Origin: Mytilus trossulus
Lineage: Eukaryota; Mollusca; Bivalvia; Mytilida; Mytilidae
Length of the DNA: 64,000 nt
NCBI RefSeq assembly: GCF_036588685.1
Contig: NC_086381.1
Location: forward strand, 68,455,436-68,519,435
Direction: 5' to 3'
Shown: piece after piece, positions 48,501 to 62,300 of the stretch
Layout: every line of letters starts with the position of its first letter
Numbering within the stretch: the first letter of the stretch is position 1
Notes under the pieces: generated by a model
The model's input: only the letters and a program-made list of their open reading frames with translations
Told to the model about the DNA's origin: nothing
Database searches by the model: none
Position numbers and translations under genes: made by a program

Positions 48501-51500
48501 AATATATTTATTCCTGGATAGAATATTGTGGTGAATGTTTTGTAAGTTTCCTGAGGTGTTACCCAGAGAGTTAGTTAAAAGGGTCCTTATTTTCACCTAC
48601 AGGATGTGATGTCTGAGCAGTCTAAGGCAACAGCAGCCAATGCAGAGGCTCTGAATAATCTACTGAAGAAACTGAAGTCTAAGGACGAGGACATACGAAA
48701 GTTGATGGAGAGATCTAATAAAGAAATGTCAGATCTCCATAACAAACCTCAACAGTTACAAGCAGAACTTAATAGAAAACAACTAAGTTCAAAGGTAGGT
48801 CAAGTTTTCATGAATTATAAGTTTTTTCAACTGTTTGTCAATATATAACAGTCCAAAGGCATTTCATAGTTTTGTTTAGGTCTGAGAATTATCTTTTTTT
48901 AAAGAATTTGGTATCGGCAAATGGCAGAATTGTCAAAATCTTCTAAATTTATTCACATATTGTTGAGTCTGGTTGATTTTGATCCAGGCATATAATATAG
49001 ATACTTTTAAAAGATGACTGAATTATATAAAAAAAAAGAAACTATTATAGCAGCTCAGATTTATATCTAATGATTATATAGAAATATTAGCTAATAAGTC
49101 TTGTACTAATAAAATATCAAATTTATCGACAACTTCAAACTGATTTTGTTTTATTTAGAGTTCAGAAGACCAATTTATTGATATTGAACAGGATCACAGA
49201 CAGGGCATAGACAAACTTGCTGGAGCACTTAAGGATAAGGACAAAACTATTGAGGTAAGAGGGAGAATGTAACCAAGCTTTTTAAAATTGTTTGTGTGTG
49301 AAGTTCATAAGTCGTTTTCATTTCTGTGCATTATTTGTTGATGCCCATAGTTGTCTCATTTTGATCTGAGTCACAAACAAGTTTTCTCAAACACTGATTT
49401 GAACTGAATTGGATTGATGATTAAAAGTTTCAATATGCATCTATAGTGTACCATACCAGTTCATTTTTTTTTTAAATTGTTGAAAATATAGGGGTTGTGT
49501 ATTTCAATGATGGCTTATATCAAAATTCTTGAACATGTCCTGGATATATTAATATTTTAGTGTTGGCTTAAGAAAAAAAAATCTGTGTTACTATTAACAT
49601 AGAGTATATGATTTTAATATGTGTTGCTTGTCAATTTATGCCAGAAAAGATAAGGAAAGATAATAGCAATTTCACAGGCAGTTGTATAAAATAACAACAA
49701 ATAACTATAGATCTTAATATTTATGTAGACCTTGGTAGAAAGTGGACAGGAAAAAGACAAACTAATCCAAAGATTACAGCAGGTACATGCAGCTTCACGT
49801 GGAACTATAATGGATGATAACAGGCTTAGAGATGAAGCCGATGAACTAAGGAATCAGTTAGCTAAGAATAAAGGTATTCACAATATAGTTTTAGTCTTAG
49901 TGGGGTTTTTAAAAGAAAAACTAAATTAAAAATATCCTATTATAGGACTTTCATAACTGCCTATAAGGTATGGATTTTCCTCATTGTTGAAGGTTGAACA
50001 GGTCGAACTTATAATTTTTTTGATCTTCATCATTTTGATTGCTGTCTCATTGTTATATATATATATATATAATCATATCACATTTTAAAGTTAGATTTAT
50101 TTTATGGAGATCATTGATAATTTTTACCATAAAAATGAAATAGAATGTTTAACAGTTGAAAGACTTGCCATTAAATGTTATCATTGAAAAAAACTTAATC
50201 AAATACTATCATTTCACAGATGAAATTAGCGAATTAAAGCTTCAGTTAGACAGAGATGGATCAAGGAGTCCCAAAGCAGGATTTCATGTAGCCTTAGAGG
50301 AACTGAAACTTCAATTGGCAGTTAAAACAGAGGCTCTTAAAGCTGCTAAACAAACAGAAGAAGACTTCAGGGAACAAATTGTAAGTTGGAGTGAAAAACT
50401 TTGTTAAACCTATGTGAAGTTTTAATTTTTGACAGATGGGGCATTTAGTGTTACCATATTGTCTGTTGTATGTATGTCAGGACGTCCCAAAATAAGTTTG
50501 TGTTCACTTAAGTTTGTCTTTACCAAATGTTAGGAAATTATACACAATGCTAATTCCCATAAATTTTATAAAACACAGTTCAAATTTGGATGGAGTCACT
50601 TTTACAGTTCTCAAGTCACAAATGTATGTCTTTATAACAGTATCAAGATCACTTTTAATTTTATTAGCAAAAAGTATGTTATCTTTCATTTTGTTTCTAA
50701 TTTTATAGAATTCTTTACGAAAGCAACTTGAATCGGCTCACCAGAGTATGAAAGAAGTACACACAACAGAAAAACAAGTGTACTACATGAGAGACAACTC
50801 TGATGGAAATGGACATTCTGACCAGGTTAGAATTATCTCCCTTGGAATATGTATTTATTTATTCACTGAATAGATCTTTATAATAAACATTTATGTATTA
50901 AGTTTAAATTTGGTAGAAGATTAAAGAAATTATCCAGGATGTCAAAATATTCAATGTGTTTTTTATATAAAAAAATAATGAAATTCTTAATCAACTTTCC
51001 TTGAAATATTAAGTATGGTTGAACTAAATTATAAAAAAAAAATAGGTTGTTCAAGGATGATATGTGTTTTCTTTTCACAGTACCAGGACTTCATACAAAG
51101 AGAATTGAATGAGTTGCAAAGGATTCAGGAAGCTGAGAAACAAATTCTGTTGGATCTAAAGGAAAAATCTATGTTGTGAGTACTTAATTATGTTTATTGC
51201 TTTCAGACCCCTCTATAATGTAATTGTTACATATAGAGCCCATGTAAGTCGAACAGGATATTCTTTTTGAAGGAGACAATTTTGAATTCCATATTCCCAA
51301 GACACACAACTGATAAAAAAACTGATTTTATTCCTAAAAGTTTATTAACTTTCAAATAGAAAATAATATGTTTTTGACAATATTTAATATTATAATTCTT
51401 AATTCTCAATGCCAATAAAAAAGTAAAACAAGATTAAGTTACTGTTTGTCTAAAGGAACAAATATTCCACACACACAGACCTGCCAACTTTTGAAAATCT

Positions 51501-54500
51501 CTATGGGGGATTTAGCGCGCGACAAGATTTTTAAGGGTTACAATTTTAGCAACTTTTTTGTGAGCATTGTTTTTTACTCCTAAAACAGTCTAAGTTCTCT
51601 ACTTTTCTCTGTTGGTATACTAATGATGAGCTTATAGGCCTTGATTTCTTTTATTTGCATGATTCTTGTACTATTAAATTATAAAATTGACAAAATAACT
51701 GAAGAATAGAGAAAATGGCATTAAAAATAAAGGATTCAAAGTAGAGACCCCCCCCCCCCTTTTCCCCCTCCACAGACCTTTTCATCTATGAACCTTGACT
51801 AAAAACACCTAAAACTGCATGTCCTAATGAAAGAAGGATGCAGACAGATTTTGATTTAGTCTTACTCATGGTCTTATCAGTATCAATGAGAAAATGGATA
51901 AAATTTGAGTTATCTTTCTTTGTATTCAGAGGTGCTCTTACCGGCGGAGGCTTATACAGTAACACAGTAAGCGTCGATTTTAAATCAACAGACACACGAT
52001 GTCTGGTTTCAAAAATTAAACAGATTTCAAGATAAACGATGTTTTCTTGAGAGTTCATTAGAGTTCTCATCTTTCAATTAATTATGATTTTGCTGTGGAA
52101 CTTACGGCAAATGTTTCAAATTGTGCTTGTATGATGTCGAATTGATTATTAAAAATTGAAAGGCTGTTTGACCAAATTTGTGTATACAAATTAATTTTGA
52201 GGACTGTTACGACCCATTAACTAATCTGATTACATACATCCACTAATTATGACACCTGTTGTGACTGTTGATTAGCGTATGGTCATTAACTTGTCATAAT
52301 ATGTCCTCAGGTAAAATGATTGATATTTTTAAATTGATCAGAAAAATCGGTAAACAATAAATTTTTTGGGTATATTTGTTGAAAATCAGGATTTTGACTA
52401 ATTTTACCACCCCGATATCGGGATTCGGGTTGAGGGGTAAAAATCGGGATGATACCGCGAAAATCAGGATAGTTGGCAGGTCTGCACACAGTACATTTAA
52501 AGGGGATTAATTATGTTGATATTTAATGGAATATTTTCATTTATATCATAATTTGAATTAAAATATAAAATATTTTATTAAAAATGAATTCAGCTTTGTA
52601 GTAGTCAATTCACTAGTGTGAGAAATTAATTAACTGGTTTAATTAAATTTTACAATCAAAATAAAAAATGTATCACAATAATTTAACTGTTATAGAGGGG
52701 GTAGACCTGACAAACTTAAAGGGAAAGATAATTTGTCTATTTAGGAAAATAAATTATTATACTAAAATAGTTTTTAAATGCATCAATACAGGAAAATTAT
52801 TCATTAAAAAGAATCAAATATTAAAACTTATGTAGATTTTAAAAGCAGCAATTTTATATTCTATAGTGAATAATTCTTATTACCCTTCTGAAACCCCTAA
52901 TGATTTATAAATGAGGGGGAAATCTAAATATGCTATTAAGCCAAATATGTGGTGAACTGTCCATTGGTCAATAGATTTATTCCAATTTTTCTAATGCATG
53001 TCCACCTGATTGTGTCTGAGGTTATGGATAAAATCTTGAAAACTAGGAAATAAATATTTTGATAATCCAAACATTTCTTATTGACAAATGTTTTCAACAG
53101 CTGGTATACATTTTTAGAGAAATGTATTATTTTTCAGTGAGAAATCACACAATCTAGTGGCTGAATTAGCTGCAATACAGACACTGAAAAGAGAATTAGA
53201 AGCTGGAATTCAGAGGAATAATAAACTACAGCAGCAATTGGAACAACAGAAATCCAGGTCACCCAGGAAAGGTAACTCTTCCCTTCTCATACATTTCTGG
53301 ATTGTAAAATATGTGGTTTTGAGATATTTTCATTGACAGATATACAGTTATACAGATATTTTTTTTTTGTTATTGTCGAGTTGATTTATTATATTGAGGA
53401 CTGAAATTGATTTGTATTAGATGCTGGTTAAAAAAGTGGAAGAAACAGGATGTCACTGTTGATATGGTTACTGTTCATATTAGTGATATTACTATATATC
53501 TTTGATTGCTATTATATTCTTCTATGCAATTTTTATGCCTCACCTACGATATGAGAGGGGCATTATTTTTTCTGGTCTGTGCGTCCGTCTGTTTGTCCAT
53601 ACGTGCGTCATTATGTTCGTCTGTGCATCCTTCCGTGCGTCCATCTGTCCTGCTTCAGGTTTAAGTTTTTGGTCAAGGTAGTTTTTGATGAAGTAGAAGT
53701 CCAATCAACTTGAAACTTAGTACACATGTTCCCTATGATATGATCTTTCTAATTTTAATGCCAAATTAATTTTTTACCCAATTTCATGGTACATTGAACA
53801 TGAAAATGATAGTAGAGTGGGGCATCCGTGTACTTTGGACACCTTCTTGTTATGCATACTTCAGTAGAACATAATTGTTTGATTTTTTCAAGGGAAACAG
53901 AAGACCTAATTATGTTTATGCTTCCTTGAAATTTTAAATGAATACTTAAGGGGAACAGATTTTTTTGATTTTTTTTTAAATTTACAATATGTGAATATGG
54001 GAACAGTAGAACTTTTTTAATGATTTCAGGATCCAAGGATAGTTCACAGATTGACCATTTTGACATGGAAAGAAGATTCAGTGACCAGTCCAGTGATACT
54101 GCTAATACTTCTGACTCCAGACGGTCAAGTGACACCACTCCACGTAATCAAGATATTGAAGTTCCACAACATTCCTACTCTTGGCCATTGGTCCAAAATA
54201 AAAAGCCACAGCTTCTGAAAACCTGGTCGCCATCATCAACAGATTCTGATATTCCTTTGAATCATCAGAGCTTGTCAGAAAAGTCTGCACCTATGTTGAG
54301 AAAGTTTATTCGTCAAATGAAAAATCAGTTTGACAAAGCTGGGAAAGAAAATGATGAATTACGCCGTAAAGTAGATGGTTTTGATAGTCGAGAGATTCCA
54401 GGTAGAAATGATAGTGATGTAAGTAGTTTACCCATAATGCATTTGGAAATAGAAAGACTGACACAGGAATTAAGTGTGAAAAATGAAGAAATCAGGAAAC

Positions 54501-57500
54501 TCAAATCGAGCATAGGCTTTGCTGTTGATAGTATGGACTTGAATGATGTACCAAATTTAACATTAACAGACTTGCAAAATGAAAACTTGAAATTGAAAGT
54601 ACAACTTGGTAATCTTGAAGAATTGAATATGCTTCTTAAAAAGCAGATTGCTTTAAATTCACAAAGTGCTAGTCCAGATATTCTCAAAAGTCTTTTGATG
54701 GAAGCTAGATGCAGATTGCAAGCCCTAGAGGGCAAACTAGAAGCTACTGAGGGCACTGTTAGACTAGCTAGAGGCAGATTGCAAGCCCTAAAGGGCACAC
54801 TAGAAGCTACTGAGGGCACTGTTAGACTTCAGACCAAAAAGATGAAATATTATCGTAACTTATTAGAAGAAAATGGACTAGTATTTAAGAGTCCTCTAGG
54901 AATTCGCTCAAACAGTGAATCAAACATTGTCATGGCTCTTGGAGGTAGAAACTTGTGTAAGAATAATCGGACTCTTTCTTACGATAACATTCCTGAATTA
55001 CTGGTGGACTCACAGACAGAATCTTCAGAGTCTGATTTCTCAGAAAATTACAAAAGTTACAGAAATACAAATAATGTTTCTGAGTTGAAGGACCAGGTCA
55101 GACAATTGAAGATAGCCATGGATAAATATAAAGCTGTAATAAAATCAAATATGTCACAGGTACAACTATTTATTAAGTCATTGTATTTAAAAAAAAAAGG
55201 ATATGTCAATGGCACTGTGCCAAGGTTTTTTCAATTTCTAGTTGTATATGTTTAAAAGATTTAGGTTTCTAGAAAAAAAATTGATTCAGATAAAAATTTA
55301 AAAGAGTAATATGCCTTGAACAGGGTTACTTTTTTATTTAGGTTTTGGTAAAAATGGCTTCATAAATACTTTAGAACCTTACATAAATTGTAAAGAAAAC
55401 AGGATTCTGAAGACACTTTTGAGTGGTTGCGAGACAAAGTGGTAAACGGTTAAAACAGCAATGTCAAGATATTTGTAGCTGTAAATTTTCAACATTGTTT
55501 TTAGTATCTTTATTATCATTGTGCATAATTACCTGTTTGCTTGCAAGAGGAACAAAAATGTTTTGATTATATTTTCAGTCTTAATACTTTTAAAGTATGA
55601 GAATGATGCATTGAATTAAATATTCAAACTAAAAGACATTGTTAATAAAAGGTCTTCACCAACAATTATCCGTATGCCATTTTATATACTTTGCAGGCCA
55701 AGGCCCAGAAATTAGAGGAAACAGGTGGTTTTGTAGCTAAACATACATGTCTAAAGGAAAGGATAAGAAAATGGGAAAGAAAGTGCCATGAGTGAGTATT
55801 TTAATTACTGTATTAGACTGAATTACTCTCTGCTTACAAAAAAAGCATCCCTTTAAAAAATTTCAATCAACAATAACGAAAGCTTAAGAAATAAACATGA
55901 CAGATAATAATTGAGGGCAGTATAGGAATGAAGATATTTAATGTATTTGTAAGAGATATGGCCTGCTTTCATGCAACTTTTTGAATACTATTATCTAGTA
56001 TCTTAGAACTATGCATTACCTTCATTCTTGTTGACACACTTTGCAGAATCCACCAATTGTTTTTTATCAATTTGTATTTATCCTATATATGAATGAAATT
56101 TTTACTACATAACATAAAGCAAAAAACAACTAATCAATTATAAATGGGAAAAATGACAAAAATCAGAAAGGAAACAACTAAGAAAATTAAGTTGTTTAGA
56201 ATAGAAAAAAGAGAATGAAAATGGGAAATGTATCATAAAGACAAAAACCTAACCACAAAGTAGAAAACAGCCCAAGGCCACCAATTGGTCTTCAACGCAG
56301 CTAGAAAATCCCCCATATGGAGAGCAGCTGAACAATACGGGATACTAGTTCAGGGAAATGGAAGCAAACAAAACATAAAAATGAACCTGAATTAGAAAAA
56401 AAACATAGAAGACTAACAGCAACTAGAAGTTTATTATATGTTTAAAAAATTATAGTACAGCATGTTTGTTATAATGGTATAAATGGATACAGTAACAAGT
56501 TTTGTATCTTTTTGATAACGTTTTAATTTATTATTACAGAATTGAGTGTTATTACAATGAGGCCGCTGCTAGAATAAAGAAAAGTGCTGATGTTATTGTT
56601 AATAGAATGTTGATAGAACTAGAATCTGGAGGAAATGTCCGCTTTGAAGAGGGTTCTCCTACAGATATCTGGTAAGAGAGAAATGAAACAATTTAGAATT
56701 TTAAGATACTTAAGTTGCTTAACTTTTTGTAAAATTTTCTCAAAGATAAATGCAGTATATGTTATGTGTAATGCATTCACAAAGATTTCATAGGTATTTG
56801 ACCTCAAGGTTCATCGAACAAAACCTGTTTCATTGGCATTTTCTCAATTTTAATTGTTGTATCATCTTACAGCTGCCAAACAAAAAGTAGATTTCTGTTT
56901 TCATGAAATACTTCTTTGTTTCAAGTTTTCCCATACTATATGTAAACTTCTCTAGAATAATATTGAATATGCTACAGTAAATAATTTACTATTTTATAGA
57001 AATATACATTGTAGAATCCAGGTCACTAGGGAACCAGATGGAACTGTATATAAATTTAAAGTTGATTTTTAATGTTACAATTTTTTTCTATCTAGAATTT
57101 ATGTTTGTCTTACTGATAATCCTGATATCTCTTTGTCTTACTGATAATCCTGATATCTCTTTGTCTTACTGATAATCCTGATATCTCTTTGTCTTACTGA
57201 TAATCCTGATATCTCTTACTGATAATCCTGATATCTCTTACGATAATCCTGATATCTCTTACTGATAATCCTGATATCTCTTACTGATAATCCTGATATC
57301 TCTTACGATAATCCTGATATCTCTTACCAGGTTTGTCTTACGATAATCCTGATATCTCTTACTGATAATCCTGATATCTCTTACCAGGTTTTCATCATGT
57401 CCTGATTTGGTGCTGTCCAGATTTTGTGCTAGTGATTATAAGGATCACAATGTATCGGGAATCAAAATCCACAGGATAATAAGGATACACAACAGGATGT

Positions 57501-59323
57501 TACAGACACGGTTTGACGATATCTTGTCTTCCATTGTGGATGATCCTGATGGAGAATACTATCCATGTAACAGGTAGGTATATATGAAATAATATTACTT
57601 GTAGGAAAAGGTTTCTAATGTTTTGTTGTGGTTTCATATTTATGTACAAGACAGTACACAATGGTATATCATCCACATAAATTGAATGTGATCAGTATTA
57701 TAGAAGTTTAGAAAGGAATAATTATTCCACATAAAAAAGAAGTGATATATGTCATTCTGTTCTTTGTTCATCTTATGCGTCAAACCAGGCTTAAATTTAT
57801 TTTGGCCTTATTGATTTTATTGAGTTAAAATTGGGTTGTTATACTTCAAGAGAACTGGCTACAAAAAAGCATATGATATATAGATATAGGAAGATGTGGT
57901 GTGAGTGCCAATGAGACAACTCTCCATCCAAATAACAATTTAAAAATTAAACCATTATAGGTTAAAGTACGGCCTTCAACACGGAGCCTTGGCTCACACC
58001 GAACAACAAGCTATAAAGGGCCCCAAAATTACTAGTGTAAAACCATTCAAACGGGAAAACCAACGGTCTAATCTATATAAACAAAACGAGATACTCATAT
58101 CAACAAGTCTAAATTTAAAACAACGTTCAAACCTATGATTACGTTAGATAAAAACAGCAATTTTTATATGTGGCATGTAAAAACAAATTACGTTGTAGAG
58201 GTGTCTAAATACTCATATATATATGTTCTCGTATATTAAAGCATGGAAAATACATTTTATTATATTTTTAAAAGTCATCTATATTTAATTTAATAATACA
58301 TGCTACCATAGCTAGATTTATTTTATTATTTCAGAAATACAGGCTACAGAAAGTTGTTAGAATATTTATTTTGGATGCAGGACCCACAGTTATCTAATGG
58401 TGCTAATGAACCAGGACATTTGTTAGAGGAAGGTTTCCTAGAGGCTCAAACATATAGTGTAAGTTAAATTTCTATGATTTATACTTTTTTAGTAGTGTTG
58501 TCAATGGTTAACTGGTTAACCGTTTGAACGACTGAATACCAAAAACGCTACTCGGTTAACCAGACTTTTTTTTCAATTTTGATAGATTTGATATAAATTT
58601 GTAATGAAATCATTAAATAGTTATGTTGTCTATAAAAATTGTTGATGTGGTTATTAATTTGACAGCTCAATTATCCAGTAAATTGATTGCTATTATCAAT
58701 AAAAAAAAATATAAAATTAATTAGAACCCTTGTCTCTCAGCTCAGGGCAAGATCTTAAGGAAACATAATTAGTATATATGTTTTGTTAACAGCAACTATA
58801 AATCAGTTATACGATTAAGTTTTCCCATTTACTTTATTATTTCATTTTTGTTCTTATATTGTGTAGACCTACATTTTAATGTGCAATTTCCGTCGTGCAA
58901 ATACTGGCTTTGTCATACTTTAAACGATATGCTAACTCAAAAATGGTGAATTGCAAACCTATGTGAATGTAATCAGTGTATACTTGATAGTAGGAGTAAC
59001 AAGCTTTGACTTAATCATTTTAAATTGAAAAACTCCACATTATTTTCAGAGACAACAAGAGAAAATGAAAGAAACATATCAGTTTCAGACATATTAAATT
59101 CTACGAGATCAAAAAGTTTTTCTTTATTTTTCAATCTTAAATTAGTACAAACACTATAGTTGATATGGTGTATTTGATTATTAAAAGTCAAACCTCGCCA
59201 GGAATCTTCATAAACAAGCATTATAATACCAAAGGACACTGAACTTCAATTAAGCTTATTATAAAAATGTAAATGTATGTCTCTGATGGAAGATTGTCAC
59301 ATTAACACTCATACCACATTTTC

Positions 59324-59354
<31 letters not shown>

Positions 59355-62300
59355 AGGGTACTAAAGATAAGGCCTTCAAACATCAACATAAACTACCAGT
59401 TGACCGGTTAATCGGTTGAACGATTATCCGAGTAACCGGTTAGGCAAAAGTGTACGATTTGACAACACTATTTTTTAGTGTTAATTTTTTATTGCCCCCT
59501 CTATTCCAGGGGGCCAAATTTGTGGATCTTTATGTATTTACAAATGCAGGTTTTTATTTTTGTGAAATTTATCGCATTGCAATAAAAAAAACATCTCAAA
59601 GACCTCAAGTTACAGTGATACTTCTATAGCACAAGGCCAAAACAGAAAATACTTGAATTAGGCAAGTTATATGTCATTAATTTTTGTTGGCTTAATTTTC
59701 TTTCTTTCTTTTAGGATTTGAGAAGAGATGGTGCTGTTTCTCTTAGTAATAGTTTGAGTTTAGCAGATAGACATCGGATAGAACATTTAACCAAAAATGG
59801 CAAGAATTCAGATTATAGTGATTCATGTTCATTTAGATATGGTAAGTTAATACTCAAACATCATAATCTTATTGAATGTTTATCTTCATTCATCTTCTGA
59901 AATGTGCAATATATTTGGTGATTTTTTGTAATTTACACATTTGATTTTATTTTAAGTTTTTCAGTGTCAACATTATTTGATTTTATCTAAATTCTGTTCA
60001 TTTTTGTCGAGCCTGCAACTTTTGTTTCAGAAAGCTTGACATAGGGATAGTGATCCGGCGGCGGCGGTGTTAGCTCACTTCTTAAAAGCTTTATATTTTA
60101 GAAGGTAGAAGACCTGGATGCTTCATACTTTGTATATAGATGCCTCATGTTACGAACTTTCCGTCAGTCACATGTCCAATGTCCTTGACCTTATTTTCAT
60201 GGTTCAGTGACTACTTTTTTTTTGTAATGTTAAATTCTCTCATTTTCATGGTTCAGTGGTTATAGTTAAGTTTTGTGTTTTGGTCTGTTTTTCTTATACA
60301 ATATGCAATAGGTCTACTATAGTTGGTGTATGGAATGATTGTAAGGTGTAAATGTCTAGCTGACAGGTGTCATCTGACCTTGACCTCATTTTCATGGTTC
60401 AGTGGTCAAAGTTAATTTTTTTAGTTTTGGTCTATTTTTCTAATACTTTATGCATTAGGTCAACTATATTTGGTGTATGGAAATATTTTATGATCTATAT
60501 GTCGGTTACGCAGGTTTTATTTGACCTTGACCTCATTTTCACGGTCCATTGCTAAGTTTTAAGTGTGTGTGTTTTGGTCTGTTTTTCTTTATTTATAAGC
60601 AATAAATCAACTATATTTGTTGTATTGAAGAATTGTTAGCTGTACATGTCTGCCTGGCATGGTTCATCTGACCTTGACCTCATTTTCATGGTTCATTGAT
60701 CAATGTTTCATTTTCTTGGTTAATGTTAAGTTTATGTGACAGTTGTAATAAAGCTTTATATTTAGGTCTATCAAGATAGTATCAAGGATTAGTAAAGAAG
60801 GCGAGACATTTCAGTGTGTGCACTCTTGTCTTGATAATTGCAAGATAAAAAAAATCCCAGGAATATGACATGAAAAATAACTATTGAAAATAGTAAAAAC
60901 ATAGATGAACAGAAAATAAAATCTGTCTTTAAATATTTTCAGGTCAGTTGGTTATTTCTAAAGTTTATCTTGGTAAAAGTGTCAAAGCTTTAGACGATAG
61001 ACAGTAAGTGAACTTTAAAAGATTAAAGTTAAATAAAATGCATGTAGTGAAATATATTTTCAGATTTTTTTGCTTTGTCATTGAATTATTCATTCGAATG
61101 TTTCAAGCGCAAACATGACCAGAATATCGTAGATTGCAATGCAATCCAAAAAAGATTGCAAACCAATCATCGTCTTAGGTGAACGAAAATGATAACTCCC
61201 GAAATACCCCGAACGCTCAGAGATTTGTCAACAAAATAATACACGTTACGGAGATACGACAATAACAAAATCTCGCGACGATGTCCATATACGATTGGGA
61301 ATTTTAGAGCTGAAAATTGGGAAAAAAAGAGCATATTTCTCTTTGGGAAGGGGGCCAAAATTCGGCCCCAAAATGAGGGTTGGAAAATCACTGATTTAAA
61401 TTATTTATGTCACTACATTCTTTAAAATCATTTTTTTAAATCGTTCAAATTTTACTACCATACAAGTAATCTAATTAGTTATCAAAGGTACCAGGATTAT
61501 AATTTAGTACGCCAGACGCGCGTTTCGTCTACACAAGACTCATCTGTGACGCTCATATCAAAATAGTACCAATACAAATACAAAGTTGAAGAGCATTGAG
61601 AGTCCAAAATTCCAAAAAGTTGTGCCAAATAAGCTAAGGTAATCTATGCCTGGGATAAGAAAATCCTTAGTTTTTCGAAAATTCAAAGTTTTGTAACAAG
61701 TTTGTTGTATTTTAGGCCGTACACATACAAATAATTAAAGTATTTACTATACCCCACGCAATGAGTTGCAGAGGGTAAAATGTTTTTGACCTGTCCGTCC
61801 CTCCGTCTGTCAGTTAGTCCGTCCATCCATCAGTCCTGTTTCTTGTCATCGCAACTCCTCTCCAACCACACAACAGAATTTCACGAAACCTTTTCAGATA
61901 GAAAGGACATACTATGTAGTTGTGCATATTGGCGGGAAATTGAGATTCAATTTTTTTTCTAGGAGTAATGCCCCTTTGAACTTATTTGCTTTAATGTACT
62001 ACTGCAACAGTTTGTCATCGCAACTCCTCTCAAACCACACAACAGAATTTCACGAAACCTTTTCAGATAATAAGGACATACTATGTAGTTGTGCATATCA
62101 ACCGGAAATTGCGATTCAATTTTTTTTCTAGGAGTTAAGCCCCTTTTAACTTATTTGCTTTAATGTACTACTGCAACAGTTTGTCATCGCAACTCCTCTC
62201 CAACCACACAACAGAATTTCATGAAACCTTTTCAGATAATAAGGACATACTATGTAGTTGTGCATATCGACGGGAAATTGCGATTCAATTTTTTTCTAGG

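Larger units (their letters stand above)
48467..55490 (+). repeat. duplicated segment, copy 2 (7.0 kb, eight exons)
   Basis: Same exon and intron order as 33728-47410 without the copy-1-specific insertions. Left junction ...GAGAACAAGCAGATAAAG, right junction ...GCTGTAAATTTTC followed by unrelated AACATTG. The sequence between the copies (47411-48466) has no counterpart after copy 2, so the arrangement is not a simple head-to-tail duplication of one continuous unit. Confidence 0.9.

Noticed and set aside
48603..55255. Treating copy 2 as a separate downstream gene
   Set aside because: There is no start exon or terminal exon between the copies, and the phases join from the bridge and into the tail exons, so one gene is simpler, with assembly artefact as the remaining alternative.
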